Source: Pseudomonadota bacterium (GTDB lineage Bacteria; Verrucomicrobiota; Verrucomicrobiia; Limisphaerales; SXTU01). Taken from it: a DNA stretch of 38,096 nucleotides. This document shows positions 26,441 through 36,349 of the stretch, piece by piece. Under the pieces are notes generated by a model. The model did not search any database. It saw only the letters and a list, made by a program, of their open reading frames with translations, and was not told the origin of the DNA. The translations under genes and the position numbers were made by a program. Every line of letters starts with the position of its first letter. Positions within the stretch are counted from its first letter, which is position 1. The DNA is taken from contig RFVF01000045.1 in the NCBI GenBank assembly GCA_009922615.1, positions 1 through 38,096 on the forward strand. The letters are read 5' to 3'.

Positions 26441-27430
26441 TTATGCCACCTCACTCCACGGCAAGGGATGAAACTTAAACTTCGCCGGGGTCCGGGCCTC
26501 CGCGTCCAGTTGCGCCGTCAGCCAACCGCCATCCTTGAGTAGTTGAATGCCGGTCAGCGAAGGGCATAGCCGCACGTTGAATGATTTCCAAATCTTCGCC
26601 CGATGCAGCGCCGTGCTCATGCGCGCGACGCTCACACCGCACCAGCGAATCGGCGGCAGGCCGGCGAGCAGACGACTTTTGCGCAGGATCAACTCAGAGT
26701 GCAAATGCCCGATCACGGTCGCTTCGATCTGGCCCAATCGCGCTTGGACTTCCGGCAGTTCGGCGAGGAAGGGCAGGGCGGTGGGGTCGTGGCAGAAGAG
26801 CAGCACGCGTTGGTCGGGGCTCAAGCTGGCAAACACCGTGCGCACGGTCGCCAGGTGTTCCGCGCGCAATTTCCTCCAGGCCGGATGTTCGTCTGCCGGG
26901 GCTTCGCGCAAGAGCAGCGGTAGCGCGAGCAAGGTCGAGGTGACCCCGATGAAAACGTAGCGGCCCCACGCAAACTGCCAGCACGGCCGCAACGCCAGCT
27001 CGCCTACGGTGCGTTCCCAACTGGCTAGGCGCAGCCCGCCTTTGCCGCCGACGAGGCTGGTCTTGCCCAGTTCATGATCGCCAATGGTCGCGTGGAGGCG
27101 CTCGCCGAAGCGCGCACGCATTTGGCTGAGGCACTCGTTTGCACTGGCGCAGGCCGCATCATCCGCGACGCCAATGAACGCGGAGTCTGCGCTGTAATCG
27201 CCGTTGGCGACGACGAAATCCGCAGCACCCGCGCGCTGGAGAAAAGCGTTGAAGAACCGGCTGTTGCCCAGTGGATCCCGCAGCCAGTAATAGCCGCGAT
27301 ACGCCGCGATGAGTTGCCGCACGGGCCAGTTGGGTGCGCACGCCAGTTCGTAACCGCGCCGCGCCTGCTCGGCGGGGCCGGCGTGGTGGATGTCGCTCAC
27401 GATGAGCACGGTGGCCGAAGAACCGGACAT
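26441..27430 (-). CDS. Calcineurin-like metallophosphoesterase
   Basis: A 329-residue metallophosphoesterase. I start it at the ATG at 27430, which places the first metal motif at a normal distance: SDIHHAG (D13, H15). The other motifs are NGDYSAD, GDHELG (GNHE-like, with Asp for Asn), a CHDP strand end and GHLHSE. The set can hold two metal ions; the GDHE change is conservative but unusual. There is no signal peptide; a hydrophobic stretch (YVFIGVTSTLLALPLLL) looks like buried strands rather than a membrane helix. The substrate could be a phosphodiester, a nucleotide or a phospholipid intermediate. Spacing to the operon start (64 bp) allows co-transcription but does not show it. Confidence 0.85.
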   Translation of the reverse strand: MSGSSATVLIVSDIHHAGPAEQARRGYELACAPNWPVRQLIAAYRGYYWLRDPLGNSRFFNAFLQRAGAADFVVANGDYSADSAFIGVADDAACASANECLSQMRARFGERLHATIGDHELGKTSLVGGKGGLRLASWERTVGELALRPCWQFAWGRYVFIGVTSTLLALPLLLREAPADEHPAWRKLRAEHLATVRTVFASLSPDQRVLLFCHDPTALPFLAELPEVQARLGQIEATVIGHLHSELILRKSRLLAGLPPIRWCGVSVARMSTALHRAKIWKSFNVRLCPSLTGIQLLKDGGWLTAQLDAEARTPAKFKFHPLPWSEVA

Positions 27431-27571
27431 GGCCGGAGTGTGTCGGTGGGGCGTGCAGGGAAGCAATCGCGTCGTTGTTGTTGGAGCGATCGCTTGCAGA
27501 CTGATTGGCAGGCTCAGGATGGCAATCAGCGAAAGCTATTGCGTGAACCGCTCACGAAACCCTCGTTGCAA

Positions 27572-30500
27572 TTACTTCCCGCGCCGCACTGGCAGCAGCC
27601 ATTGCTCGCCATTCTGCGCTTGAAGGAATGCCAGCAAATCCAGCAGCTCGACTTTCGACAGGGCGGCGGCCAGTCCTTCGGGCATGATGGAAACCGTGCC
27701 GGGTTTGATGCTCCGAATGTCGGCGCGCGGGATGCGCTGCTCCAGAACGGCGTTGAGTTTGACCACCACGGCGCCGCTGTCCTCGCGCACGATGTTACCG
27801 GTGATCACGTCGTCCTTCGTTTCCACCCGCATCGGCTCGTAGCCGGGCACGAAGCTCGCGCTGGGAAATACGATGGCTTCGAGGATGTCGCGGCCGGAGC
27901 GAATGGCCCCGATGGAAGTGAGGTCTGGCCCGAGCGTGCCGCCCTCGCGGCCAATGGCATGACAGGCGGAGCACTGCGACTTCTGGCTGAAAAAAACAGC
28001 GCGGCCTCGGCCAACGTCGCCGCCAGCGAGCAACGGCTCCAATTCGGCGAGCCGTTTGATGTGCTCGGCCTGCCGCGCTTCGATCCGTCCGATCAGGGGT
28101 TTCGCGGCGGCTTGGACCGCTTCGGGATAGGTCGAGAGCAACTCGCCCAGCAGGTTCGCACTGAGCACTTCGGTGGCAGCCGAGTTCTCGGTCAAGGCCG
28201 CGATCAGGGCCCTGCCGACCGGCTCGCTCTTGCTTCCTCGAAACGCCTCGGTCAGCGATAGCAGAGTCCCGCTTTCGGCTTTCGCCAGGTGTCGCGGCGC
28301 GAGCAAGGACAGTTGCGCTTCACTCAACTTGGCCTTGCCTAAAATCTGCGCGGCAGCGCTGCGCGCGGAATACTCCGGCGAGGTGAGCGTCGCGGTAAGA
28401 AAGGCAAAATGATTGGTGTCCAGAACCGGGCTACGGCCGGCGAGCGCGCCAATGGCTCCGAGCCGGACAGCGGTTTGCTCGCGGTCGTAGCCAGCGAACC
28501 GGCGAAGCAGGGCATCGAAGTCGGACAAACCACGGGCACGCACCAGCGCCAGGGCACGCAGGCGGAGCGTCTGGTTTTGTCCATCGAGCAACAGGGTTAA
28601 CACTTGATTCCACGACCCGGGAAACTTCTTGAGCGGGATGCGCTCTACCACATCCAGCAGAAAGAGGCGGCGTTCTTCCCTGGCGACGGAGCTATTCAGG
28701 ATTTCGGCCACGACGCTTTGCACGGCGGCGTCCTCGGCGAAGTTTTGTAGGGTTTCCCGCAGGAGCAGCTCATCAGCGGGATCCCAAGCGTCGGTGCGCA
28801 AGCGAGAGGCCAGATAATCCCGCACGCCGGCACCCCAGTCCGGGTGGCGGCTGAAGACCCACAGCGCGGTGCGGCGCAACTCCGCATCCTTGCTGCGCAG
28901 CAGCGGCGTGACGTGCGTCATCACGAGTTGACTGGGCTCCATCTGGTCGAACGCAATGAGTGCGGCCTTCGCGCTGCGCGGGGGCAGGGTTGGAAGCTGA
29001 TCGGTCGAGCTGCCGATGGTCAGGTTCGTCATGCGCGAGAAGTTTTGAATCAGGGCGTAAGTGATGGCGTGCTCCTCGAAGCGGTCGGCGGCTCGGGCGG
29101 CGGCGGAGACGAGCGGGCCGTTGCTGCGCTTTTCGCCGATACGCCCCAGGGCTGTGGCGGCCTCGCGGCGAACCGGGGCTTGATCCTGCAAAAGGATTTG
29201 ATGAAGGGCTTCGAGCGCCTCACGGTCGCCGGCCAAGCCGACGGCCTGCGCGGCGGCAATGCGAACATCCAACGCCACATCGTTCAGCGCGGCGCGGATG
29301 GCGGCGTGGCCTTTCGCCGAGCCAGTGCGGAAGAGCGCCCACACGGCGGCGCATTTTGCGTCCGCGTTCACGGACTTGCGGCGCAAGTCCGTCACCGGGT
29401 CGACAGCGTTTTCACCCAGCGTGGCGAGGATCGCCACGGCCCGATCTGCGACGGCGGGACGCGGGTCTTCGAGTAGCTTTGCAAGCGTGGCCGGAGCCAG
29501 TTGTTTCCAATTGAGCGATTTGCCCCAGGGGTCGTTGAGTTTCGGGGCGTCGGCACGGCGGACGCGGTAGATGCCGCCTTTGAACTCCGGCTTGCTGATG
29601 CGCGAGAGCGGGCATTGGTCCACATACCAGCCGCCCGTGTCCACCACGAGCAAGCTCCCGTCGGCGTCCTCCAACACGTCGCACGGGTGGAAGTCGGGAT
29701 CGCTGGAGACGAGGAAGTCCGAGTCCTCCGTGTTGAACGTCGCGCCGTGCCGCGCAACGATGTGGCGCTGGACGCGATGAGGGTTGAACTGCGCGCTGAA
29801 CAAGTTGCCGCGAAACTCCGGCCCGAAGCTTGTGCCGCGATAGCGCATCAGCCCGGCGGGCGCGATGCGCGCGAACTTCGTCATCGGCGGCATGAGGTCA
29901 CCGGTGAGCTTGAATTCGGCGACGCTCTCGTGCCATTTGCTGTAAACGCCGCCGTGGAGGAAATGCATGAGCGCATCGCGCTGGCCGTGCTGCGGGTTCA
30001 CGAAGTAAGTCATCGTGCCGATCATTTCGCCGGCGGGCGTCCAGATGGCTTCGACCGGATTGTCGAAGCCGCCGCCTGCGAATGATTGAAGCTGCGTTCC
30101 GTCGGGTCGCACGCGCCAGATACGCGAGGCCAAGCCCTTCAGGTTGGTGCCTTCCTTCGTGTTGATGTCGAAGCCATGCCGGCCATCGGTGAGATACAAC
30201 CAGCCATCCTGCCCGAGGAACGGACCGTGCAAGCTCGCCGTGCCCCGCACGTTCCAGCCACTCAACAACACCGTGCGGGTGTCTGCGTGGCCATCACCGT
30301 CCACGTCGTCGAAGCGCAGCAGTTCCGGCGGCGACGCGACGAACAGTGCGCCATCGTGCCACAGCACGCCCATGGGGATGCCAACGCGGTCGACGAAGAT
30401 CGTGCTCTTATCGAACACGCCGTCGCCGCGCGTGGATTCGAGCATCCGGATGCGGCACTCGGGCGTCTGTGACATCGCGAGGCCGCGGATATTTTTCCCG

Positions 30501-30721
30501 GAGGATTCGGCCAGGAAGAGGCGTCCGCGATCATCCAGCGCAGCGAACATCGCATACGGTGCCAGGTCGGGCCCCGCGGCGAGTTCGACTTTGAAACCCT
30601 CGGGCACGCGCACGGCGGCCAGACCGGTGGCGAGCTTGGCGGAACTTTGGGCGAAAGTGCTTCCCACGCCAGCCAGCAGGGCGGCGAGGAGAATACGGAC
30701 GGCAAGCGGAACGGCTTTCAC
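27572..30721 (-). CDS. PVC-type membrane-bound dehydrogenase: propeller, HEAT repeats and haem c domain
   Basis: A 1049-residue exported protein of the type abundant in Planctomycetes and Verrucomicrobia. I choose the GTG at 30721: it gives a signal peptide (KAVPLAVRILLAALLAGV, cut after FAQ) and starts 46 bp after the pyrG stop, while an upstream start would overlap pyrG. Residues about 40-410 form a beta-propeller (VPEGFKVELAAGP, LLRFDDVDGDGHAD, GGFDNPVEAIWTPAGEM). Residues about 430-860 are HEAT-like helices (VRIAAAQAVGLAGDREALEALHQ). The C-terminal domain has one CxxCH haem motif, CSACH (about 917-921). These proteins are presumed periplasmic oxidoreductases passing electrons from a sugar or alcohol; the substrate is unknown. 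No catalytic cofactor site can be read with certainty. Confidence 0.92.
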   Translation of the reverse strand: MKAVPLAVRILLAALLAGVGSTFAQSSAKLATGLAAVRVPEGFKVELAAGPDLAPYAMFAALDDRGRLFLAESSGKNIRGLAMSQTPECRIRMLESTRGDGVFDKSTIFVDRVGIPMGVLWHDGALFVASPPELLRFDDVDGDGHADTRTVLLSGWNVRGTASLHGPFLGQDGWLYLTDGRHGFDINTKEGTNLKGLASRIWRVRPDGTQLQSFAGGGFDNPVEAIWTPAGEMIGTMTYFVNPQHGQRDALMHFLHGGVYSKWHESVAEFKLTGDLMPPMTKFARIAPAGLMRYRGTSFGPEFRGNLFSAQFNPHRVQRHIVARHGATFNTEDSDFLVSSDPDFHPCDVLEDADGSLLVVDTGGWYVDQCPLSRISKPEFKGGIYRVRRADAPKLNDPWGKSLNWKQLAPATLAKLLEDPRPAVADRAVAILATLGENAVDPVTDLRRKSVNADAKCAAVWALFRTGSAKGHAAIRAALNDVALDVRIAAAQAVGLAGDREALEALHQILLQDQAPVRREAATALGRIGEKRSNGPLVSAAARAADRFEEHAITYALIQNFSRMTNLTIGSSTDQLPTLPPRSAKAALIAFDQMEPSQLVMTHVTPLLRSKDAELRRTALWVFSRHPDWGAGVRDYLASRLRTDAWDPADELLLRETLQNFAEDAAVQSVVAEILNSSVAREERRLFLLDVVERIPLKKFPGSWNQVLTLLLDGQNQTLRLRALALVRARGLSDFDALLRRFAGYDREQTAVRLGAIGALAGRSPVLDTNHFAFLTATLTSPEYSARSAAAQILGKAKLSEAQLSLLAPRHLAKAESGTLLSLTEAFRGSKSEPVGRALIAALTENSAATEVLSANLLGELLSTYPEAVQAAAKPLIGRIEARQAEHIKRLAELEPLLAGGDVGRGRAVFFSQKSQCSACHAIGREGGTLGPDLTSIGAIRSGRDILEAIVFPSASFVPGYEPMRVETKDDVITGNIVREDSGAVVVKLNAVLEQRIPRADIRSIKPGTVSIMPEGLAAALSKVELLDLLAFLQAQNGEQWLLPVRRGK

Positions 30722-30767
30722 GCGCGGAGAATAGCAGCCGTCACTCCAATTGCCAGCGGGGAACCAC

Positions 30768-32381
30768 CTACAGCGACTTGTTGTGCATCCGCTGATGCGC
30801 GGCGGCAATGAAGCCACGGAAGAGCGGGTGCGGCGCGTTGGGCTTGCTGAGGAACTCGGGGTGCGACTGACTCGCGAGGTAGAACGGATGGTCGGCCAGC
30901 TCGATCATCTCGACAAGCTTGCCATCCGTGGAAGTGCCCGCGAAAACAAAGCCCGACGCAGCGTATCGATCCCGATACGCGTTGTTGAACTCGTAACGAT
31001 GGCGATGCCGCTCGTTGACGACGAAGGCGCCGTAGAGCTGCTGGGCCTTGCTGCCCATGGTGAGCTGGCAGGGCTGCGAGCCGAGCCGCATCGTGCCCCC
31101 TTTCTTGGTCACCTTTCGCTGCTCATCCAACAGCGCGATGACTGGGTGGGGTGTGCTGGGATCAAACTCCGTCGAATGCGCGTCTTTCAAGCCGAGCACG
31201 TTGCGGCCAAATTCGATCGTGGCAATCTGCATACCCAGACACAGGCCGAGGTAGGGGATCTTGTGCTCGCGGGCATATTTTGCCGCGATGATCTTGCCTT
31301 CGATGCCGCGCTCGCCGAAGCCGCCGGGGACCAGAATGCCGCCGACTCCTTTGAGAATCTTTTCAGGGCCAAACTTCTCAATGTCTTCGGCGTCGAGCTT
31401 CTCGATTTCCACACCGCAGTCGTTGGCGACGCCGCCGTGAATGACGGCCTCATAGACCGATTTGTAGGCGTCCTGAAGTTCAATGTATTTGCCCACTACC
31501 GCGATGCGGACGCGGTGTTGCGGGGCGATGAGTTTGCGGATTATTTCCTGCCAGTGCGTCATGTTCGCCTGCGGAACGGTCAGGTTCAGCACGCGACAGA
31601 CGAGGTCATCGAGCCGTTCACGCTGCAGCATGAGCGGCACTTCGTAGATGGAGTGGTCCACGTCCTTGTGCTCGACGACAGCCTCGAAAGGCACGCTGCA
31701 AAACATGGCCATCTTCTGGCGCAACTCCTTGTCGAGTGACTTCTCGCAGCGGCAGACGAGAATGTTCGGGCTGATGCCGATCTCGCGCAGCTTGGCGACG
31801 CTCTGCTGCGTGGGCTTGGTTTTGAGTTCGCCAGCGGCCTTGATGAACGGCACGTAGGTGACGTGAATGAAGCACACGTTGTGCGGCCCGACTTCCTGCC
31901 CGAACTCACGGATGGCTTCGAGGAACGGCAGCCCTTCGATGTCGCCGGTCGTGCCGCCGACCTCGGTGATGATGACATCCACCTTCGCATCGTCGGCGAG
32001 CACTTGGATGCGACGCTGGATTTCGTCCGTGACGTGCGGGATGACCTGCACGGTCTTGCCGAGGTATTTGCCGGCGCGCTCGTTGTCGAGCACCTGCTGA
32101 TAAACCTGGCCGCTGGTGGTGTTGTTTTTGCGGGTGAGCTTGGTGCTGGTGAACCGCTCGTAGTGTCCGAGATCGAGGTCCGTTTCCGCGCCGTCATCGA
32201 GCACGTAAACCTCGCCGTGCTGGTAAGGCGACATCGTGCCGGGGTCGAGGTTCAGGTAGGGGTCGAATTTTTGGAGCGCGACCTTGAGCCCGCGGTTTTC
32301 GAGCAGCGTGCCCAGCGCGGCGGCGGTGAGTCCTTTGCCGAGTGAACTAACCACGCCGCCGGTGACGAAAATGTATTTCAT
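30768..32381 (-). CDS. pyrG: CTP synthase
   Basis: Makes CTP from UTP, ATP and glutamine in the cytoplasm; an essential step of pyrimidine synthesis. 537 residues, the normal length. The N-terminal synthase domain has the P-loop region [12 protein letters not shown] (6-17) and the magnesium and UTP residues D70 and E140 (TEVGGTTGD). The C-terminal glutamine amidotransferase domain has the oxyanion strand [10 protein letters not shown] (350-359), the nucleophile C381 in GLCLGMQ, and H507 and E509 in SHPEF. I use the ATG at 32381, which begins [17 protein letters not shown] as in other bacteria. Its neighbours are functionally unrelated; the sulfatase gene stops 107 bp upstream. Confidence 0.98.
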   Translation of the reverse strand: MKYIFVTGGVVSSLGKGLTAAALGTLLENRGLKVALQKFDPYLNLDPGTMSPYQHGEVYVLDDGAETDLDLGHYERFTSTKLTRKNNTTSGQVYQQVLDNERAGKYLGKTVQVIPHVTDEIQRRIQVLADDAKVDVIITEVGGTTGDIEGLPFLEAIREFGQEVGPHNVCFIHVTYVPFIKAAGELKTKPTQQSVAKLREIGISPNILVCRCEKSLDKELRQKMAMFCSVPFEAVVEHKDVDHSIYEVPLMLQRERLDDLVCRVLNLTVPQANMTHWQEIIRKLIAPQHRVRIAVVGKYIELQDAYKSVYEAVIHGGVANDCGVEIEKLDAEDIEKFGPEKILKGVGGILVPGGFGERGIEGKIIAAKYAREHKIPYLGLCLGMQIATIEFGRNVLGLKDAHSTEFDPSTPHPVIALLDEQRKVTKKGGTMRLGSQPCQLTMGSKAQQLYGAFVVNERHRHRYEFNNAYRDRYAASGFVFAGTSTDGKLVEMIELADHPFYLASQSHPEFLSKPNAPHPLFRGFIAAAHQRMHNKSL

Positions 32382-32488
32382 GAAAACGCAACGGCGGACG
32401 CTGCAACAGTTGAACGTCCGCCGGGGCGGAACTTTAAGAAGCCGCTCCCCGCCGGGCAATGGTTAAAACGGAGAATCTCCAGCCGCCG

Positions 32489-33943
32489 TTACTTCGCTGA
32501 TTTCTTGGCGGCCTTGGCCTTCGCAGCCGGCGGAACAAACGGTGTGGTCCAGTTCTTCGCGATCAGCGCCTTGAGTTCCTTCACGGTGTCCGCGTGCTTC
32601 GGATCGTCGGCAAGGTTTTGGAACTCTCGCGGGTCGGCGTCGTGATCGTAGAGTTCCGCGCCTTGTTTGCCGTTGTCCCATTCGGTGTAACGCCAGCGTT
32701 CCGTGCGGACGCTGTGGCCGGGGAATCCGCCGCGCCAGACTTGCGTGAAGGCGGGTTTCGTCCAGTTGGCGGCCGGATTCTCCAGCAATGGTTTGAGACT
32801 CGCGCCAGCCAGATTCTTCGGCGGGGTCAGCCCGGCGAGATCAGCGAGCGTGGGATAGAGGTCCACAAATTCCACGGTGCGGCCGCAGGGCCTGCCGTTG
32901 CCCTTCGCACCGGGGGCCACGATCACCATCGGCACGCGTGCGCTTTCCTCGAAGAGACTTTGCTTCATCCACAACCCGTGCTCGCCGAGGTGATAGCCGT
33001 GGTCGCTCCAGAATACGACCACCGTGTTGTCCCAGAGTTTCAGCCGGTCCACCGTGTCCAGCACGCGCCCGATCTGCGCGTCCACGAACGAGATGGCCGC
33101 GTAGTAGGCCTGTTTACACTCGCGGGCCTGGTCGGGCGTGACGCCGAAGTAGGGCTGGGGCGAGGACATGAGCGAAGCCTTGGGCTTCGACTCGCGGTTG
33201 CCCGTCGGCTCCGTGGGGAGCTGAACGCTGGCCATCGGATACGGCTCCCAGTATTTCGACGGCGCCACGTAGGGCGTGTGCGGCTTGTAAAACCCGATGG
33301 CAAGGAAGAACGGCTTGTCCTTGTTCGCCTCGAGCAGCTTGATGCCCTCGGTCGCGACTTTGCCGTCCGTGTGCTCCTCGTCCTTGCCTGTCTTGTCGGC
33401 GAGGAAACTCATCGCACTGCCGAGGCCGCGCTTGGGGGTGTAATTGATGATGTCCGGTTCCAGCGTGGTCTTGTCGCGCCCGGCGGGGTTCACGAAATGC
33501 TGCCACGACGCCTTGTCATCCAGACCGCTGGTGCCGATGTCGCCAGGGTTGCCGTAGTGATAAATCTTCCCCACGCGGGCCGCGAAGTAACCGCCATGGC
33601 TGAACATTTGCGGCAATGTCACCACGTCCGGCAAATGCGTGCGGAAATGGTATTGCAGGTCGAAGACCCGTGTGGTGTCCGGGCGCAGGCCGGTCATCAA
33701 CGACGACCGGCTGGGCGAACATAGCGGAAACTGACAATACGCCCGGTCGAAGCGCACGCCCATGCGCGCGAGCCGGTCAATGTTCGGCGACTTGACCTGT
33801 GGATGGCCGTAACAGCCGAGGTCGTTGTTCATGTCGTCCACGGCGATGAACAGGACGTTGAGTTTCGGCGCGGCAGTGAGCGGCGCGATCAAAGCCAGCA
33901 CCACGGCGAGGCGAGAAAGCCAACGGAGCAAGAATGATTTCAT
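32489..33943 (-). CDS. Exported type I sulfatase
   Basis: A 484-residue sulfatase with a signal peptide (1-25, FLLRWLSRLAVVLALIAP). The start of the mature part has VLFIAVDDMNND (metal ligands D36 and D37). The maturation motif is C75-S-P-S-R79, so a formylglycine-generating enzyme must convert C75; no such enzyme gene is in this window. Further metal-site residues lie in WSDHGYHLGEHG. The pattern (DDMNNDLGCYG, YQFPLCSPSR-type) is closest in my memory to iduronate-2-sulfatase-like enzymes, but the substrate is not certain. The C-terminus ends in Lys/Ala (AKAKAAKKSAK). PVC bacteria often use many such enzymes on sulfated polysaccharides. No porin or transporter is adjacent. Confidence 0.95.
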   Translation of the reverse strand: MKSFLLRWLSRLAVVLALIAPLTAAPKLNVLFIAVDDMNNDLGCYGHPQVKSPNIDRLARMGVRFDRAYCQFPLCSPSRSSLMTGLRPDTTRVFDLQYHFRTHLPDVVTLPQMFSHGGYFAARVGKIYHYGNPGDIGTSGLDDKASWQHFVNPAGRDKTTLEPDIINYTPKRGLGSAMSFLADKTGKDEEHTDGKVATEGIKLLEANKDKPFFLAIGFYKPHTPYVAPSKYWEPYPMASVQLPTEPTGNRESKPKASLMSSPQPYFGVTPDQARECKQAYYAAISFVDAQIGRVLDTVDRLKLWDNTVVVFWSDHGYHLGEHGLWMKQSLFEESARVPMVIVAPGAKGNGRPCGRTVEFVDLYPTLADLAGLTPPKNLAGASLKPLLENPAANWTKPAFTQVWRGGFPGHSVRTERWRYTEWDNGKQGAELYDHDADPREFQNLADDPKHADTVKELKALIAKNWTTPFVPPAAKAKAAKKSAK

Positions 33944-34028
33944 GGAGAAGGAGACGGTCCAACTGGCGCACGAGTGACAGATTTTTGCGGGAGCTGTGAT
34001 CGGGCTCACTACGAGTGAATCAATCGGC

Positions 34029-34626
34029 TCAGTCGATTCGCAGAATGCGATAGAAACTGCTGCTGCTGCTGCCGGGCGAGGAAAAATCAATGACCGAAAC
34101 CGTCGTGCTTGAGGCTGAGATTGGCGGCGAAAGATTCTGCCAAACCTGGGCGGCCAGCCCATCGATGAACTGCGCTTGGTAACTCATTCCCACGACTGCC
34201 TCCCACACGACGATGCGACCATTCCCGCTGGCCGCCACGCCGACGGCAAACGGCGCGAGCAGTTCCCGGACGGTTTGGTTGTAGGTGTCCGCGACGACGA
34301 GGTGTCCTCGCGCGGCGATGGCTAGGCCATAGGGATTGAAGAAGCGCGCGAGGCCGTTCGCGCCGTCCGCACCGACCAAGCCTGCGACCGTGCTCACGTG
34401 GCCGTCCGGCGTGAGGCGGCGGATGGTGTGTTGCGCGGCATCCGCAATGTAGAGCGTTGACGACTTCGGCGGCGCTCACGCGGCGGAGCGTAAAGTTATT
34501 TGCGTCGGAGACGATGCCGTTCGTGGCGATGATGCGGATGAGATGATTACCGCTGTCGGCAAGGAAGATGGTGCCATCTGGGGCGACGGCTGGGCCGAGC
34601 GTGAGTGGGCGACGAACCGGAGGCAA
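34029..34626 (-). pseudogene. Broken NHL-repeat protein gene
   Basis: Two pieces of one exported NHL-repeat protein in different frames. The downstream piece (about 34029-34475) reads STLYIADAAQHTIRRLTPDG, then a second repeat (RFFNPYGLAIAARG, LVVADTYNQTVREL). It ends with a beta-sandwich tail (GMSYQAQF, LAAQVWQNLSPPI, SFYRILRID), a C-terminal module I know from Verrucomicrobia exported proteins. The upstream piece (34626 to about 34490) has VAPDGTIFLADSGNHLIRII in another frame. The join near 34455-34510 lacks the normal linker between NHL repeats, so a deletion as well as a frameshift seems to have occurred. No start codon with signal peptide remains. The gene is probably dead. Confidence 0.7.
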
Positions 34627-34937
34627 GGCTTAGTGTTCACGAAGTGGGAAATGCGCCTTTGCAACTTCTGCTGTGGTGCCGGGTATATCGCTGACACAAA
34701 AGCCTGACATTTCCGCTGTTCCGGAGCGAAGCACGCGGCATCGTCGCTAAACAACCTGTTCCTGCTGGAGGTCGCGAAAGCTCTGCGGAAAAAGCGCCTT
34801 GGAACCAACAGCGAAAGTTCAGCAACTTGCCGAGTCTGGCTGATGGCCTTCTCGGCGATGCCAAGTGGGTGCAAATCACTTCCGTCGTTCTGCACTCCAA
34901 GCCACCCAAGCGCCCAAACTACCTAGTGCCACTCGGA
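34627..34937. other. No gene recognised between NHL remnant and DUF1552 gene
   Basis: These 311 bp lie upstream of the NHL remnant and just after the DUF1552 stop. The GC content is visibly lower than in the genes around it. Several frames stay open for 90-130 codons, but none has a recognisable domain, signal peptide or ribosome-binding site. It may be the decayed 5' part of the NHL gene or an inserted fragment. No inverted repeats at the ends were seen. Confidence 0.4.
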
Positions 34938-36347
34938 TTAAACTCGGGGCAACGATCCCGTGTGTCCACCGAACGAGTCCCTCTCCACGCCCAGCCTTTG
35001 CAAGATGGTGACGAAGAGCTTCGCCAGCGGAAGTTCTTCCACTTCCATCTTGCTGTTCCATCCCGCATCGGTGGCAATGCCGGCACCGGCCTGATTGTCC
35101 TCATTTCCTTTGCCGAACTTGAGATAGCGTCCGTTGGTAAAGCCAAGGTTTTTGCCGCCTGCGGAAATGATCGGATAGTTGCGGGACAGGTGGAAGCTGC
35201 TGGAAGCAGAGCCATGCATCGCAAAGGTGTTGTCCAGCATGTTGCCTTTGCCGTTCGGCTCGGGAGTGTCCTTCAGTTTCTGCACGAAACGACCGAATTC
35301 CTCGGCCTGGTAGCGATTATAAGTGCCAAGGTTCTGCCAACCGCCGGGCTCCTTGACGGCATGAGTCAGGCCATGGGCACCGCCAAGCCCGACGGCCAGC
35401 GACAGCAGGTCGTGGGGACCTTCGCCGTTTTCCCGCCCCAACTGAAACGTCGCGACGCGGGTCGAGTCACTCAGAAAGGCGAGGTAGATCAATTCATACA
35501 TCGTCTGGAAATAGAGCCGGGCTTCTTTCGGTTCGGCATCCAGATGCAGGTTGCGGGTATCCACCTTGGGAATCGGAGCATCGATCCACTTTTGGGCCTT
35601 CACGAGCTTCAACTCGGTATCGCGCACGGCATCCAGATACTGTTGGAGCGTCTGCTGGTCGTGCTTGGAGAGTTGGCGTCCCAGCGAGCGGGTATTGTCA
35701 ATCAGGAGATCGAGGGCGCTCTTGCTTCTCGCCAGTCGGTCGGCTGCGTCCCGGCCGCTCGTCACGAACAGCAGGTCGAAGATTTGCTTCGGCTTGTTCA
35801 TCGCAGGAATCGGCCGCCCTTCACGATTGAAGGACTGGGTCTGGGCGCCCCGCGGCCCCCCAACTCCGCCATTGGTGGACATGACGAGCGAAGAATGCCG
35901 GGTGAAGTCGCCGGCGTGCTCCGCATAGACCTGATCCAGCGAGATCGTATTCTGATACGGGCCGTGACCACCGATGGGGGCCCCCGTCAAATATTGATCG
36001 GCATTGGAATGGCCGTGCACGTTTCTGGCCGCCGGATGCGACAGTCCGGAATAGATCGTGACGTCGCTGCGCAGCGGCTCGAGCACCTCCAGCACCTTGG
36101 TAAATTCGAAATCCTTTTCGCCGCCCCGGGGAAACCAGCTCCAATCATTCCACGCGGGATCGGACTTGAGCGGCAAACCGACCCCGTCCGGATGATAGAT
36201 GCTGACATACCGTTTCGGGGTCTCGTCCTTGGTCAGGCCGCCCGCCGCAAACGTTTCGAACCAGGGCAACGCGAGCGCCACGCCGGCACCGCGAAGGAAC
36301 GCCCGGCGGGTCAGCGTGACGGTTTTATCGCTCATGGGATGTTTCAT
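34938..36347 (-). CDS. DUF1552 protein with Tat signal
   Basis: A 469-residue exported protein of the DUF1552 family, which accompanies DUF1592-type haem proteins in Planctomycetes and Verrucomicrobia. A twin-arginine signal is clear: TRRAFLRGAG (R14 and R15) followed by a hydrophobic stretch (VALALPWF). The family pattern includes YHPDGVG near the start, IYSGLSHPAA (near residues 93-105), then SLDQVYAEHAGD and GHYNRY/RYQAEEFGRF-like helices, with a C-terminal block (HGSASSSFHLSRN). I take the ATG at 36347, 2 nt after the upstream stop; an internal ATG at 36335 would shorten it by four residues. The pair with the next gene is typical; the reaction is not known. Confidence 0.92.
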   Translation of the reverse strand: MKHPMSDKTVTLTRRAFLRGAGVALALPWFETFAAGGLTKDETPKRYVSIYHPDGVGLPLKSDPAWNDWSWFPRGGEKDFEFTKVLEVLEPLRSDVTIYSGLSHPAARNVHGHSNADQYLTGAPIGGHGPYQNTISLDQVYAEHAGDFTRHSSLVMSTNGGVGGPRGAQTQSFNREGRPIPAMNKPKQIFDLLFVTSGRDAADRLARSKSALDLLIDNTRSLGRQLSKHDQQTLQQYLDAVRDTELKLVKAQKWIDAPIPKVDTRNLHLDAEPKEARLYFQTMYELIYLAFLSDSTRVATFQLGRENGEGPHDLLSLAVGLGGAHGLTHAVKEPGGWQNLGTYNRYQAEEFGRFVQKLKDTPEPNGKGNMLDNTFAMHGSASSSFHLSRNYPIISAGGKNLGFTNGRYLKFGKGNEDNQAGAGIATDAGWNSKMEVEELPLAKLFVTILQRLGVERDSFGGHTGSLPRV

Positions 36348-36349
36348 GC

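Noticed and set aside
27485..27494. AGCGATCGCT palindrome between the metallophosphoesterase and the haem dehydrogenase gene
   Set aside because: It contains the 8-mer known as HIP1 in cyanobacteria, but a single copy in a GC-rich genome is expected by chance.
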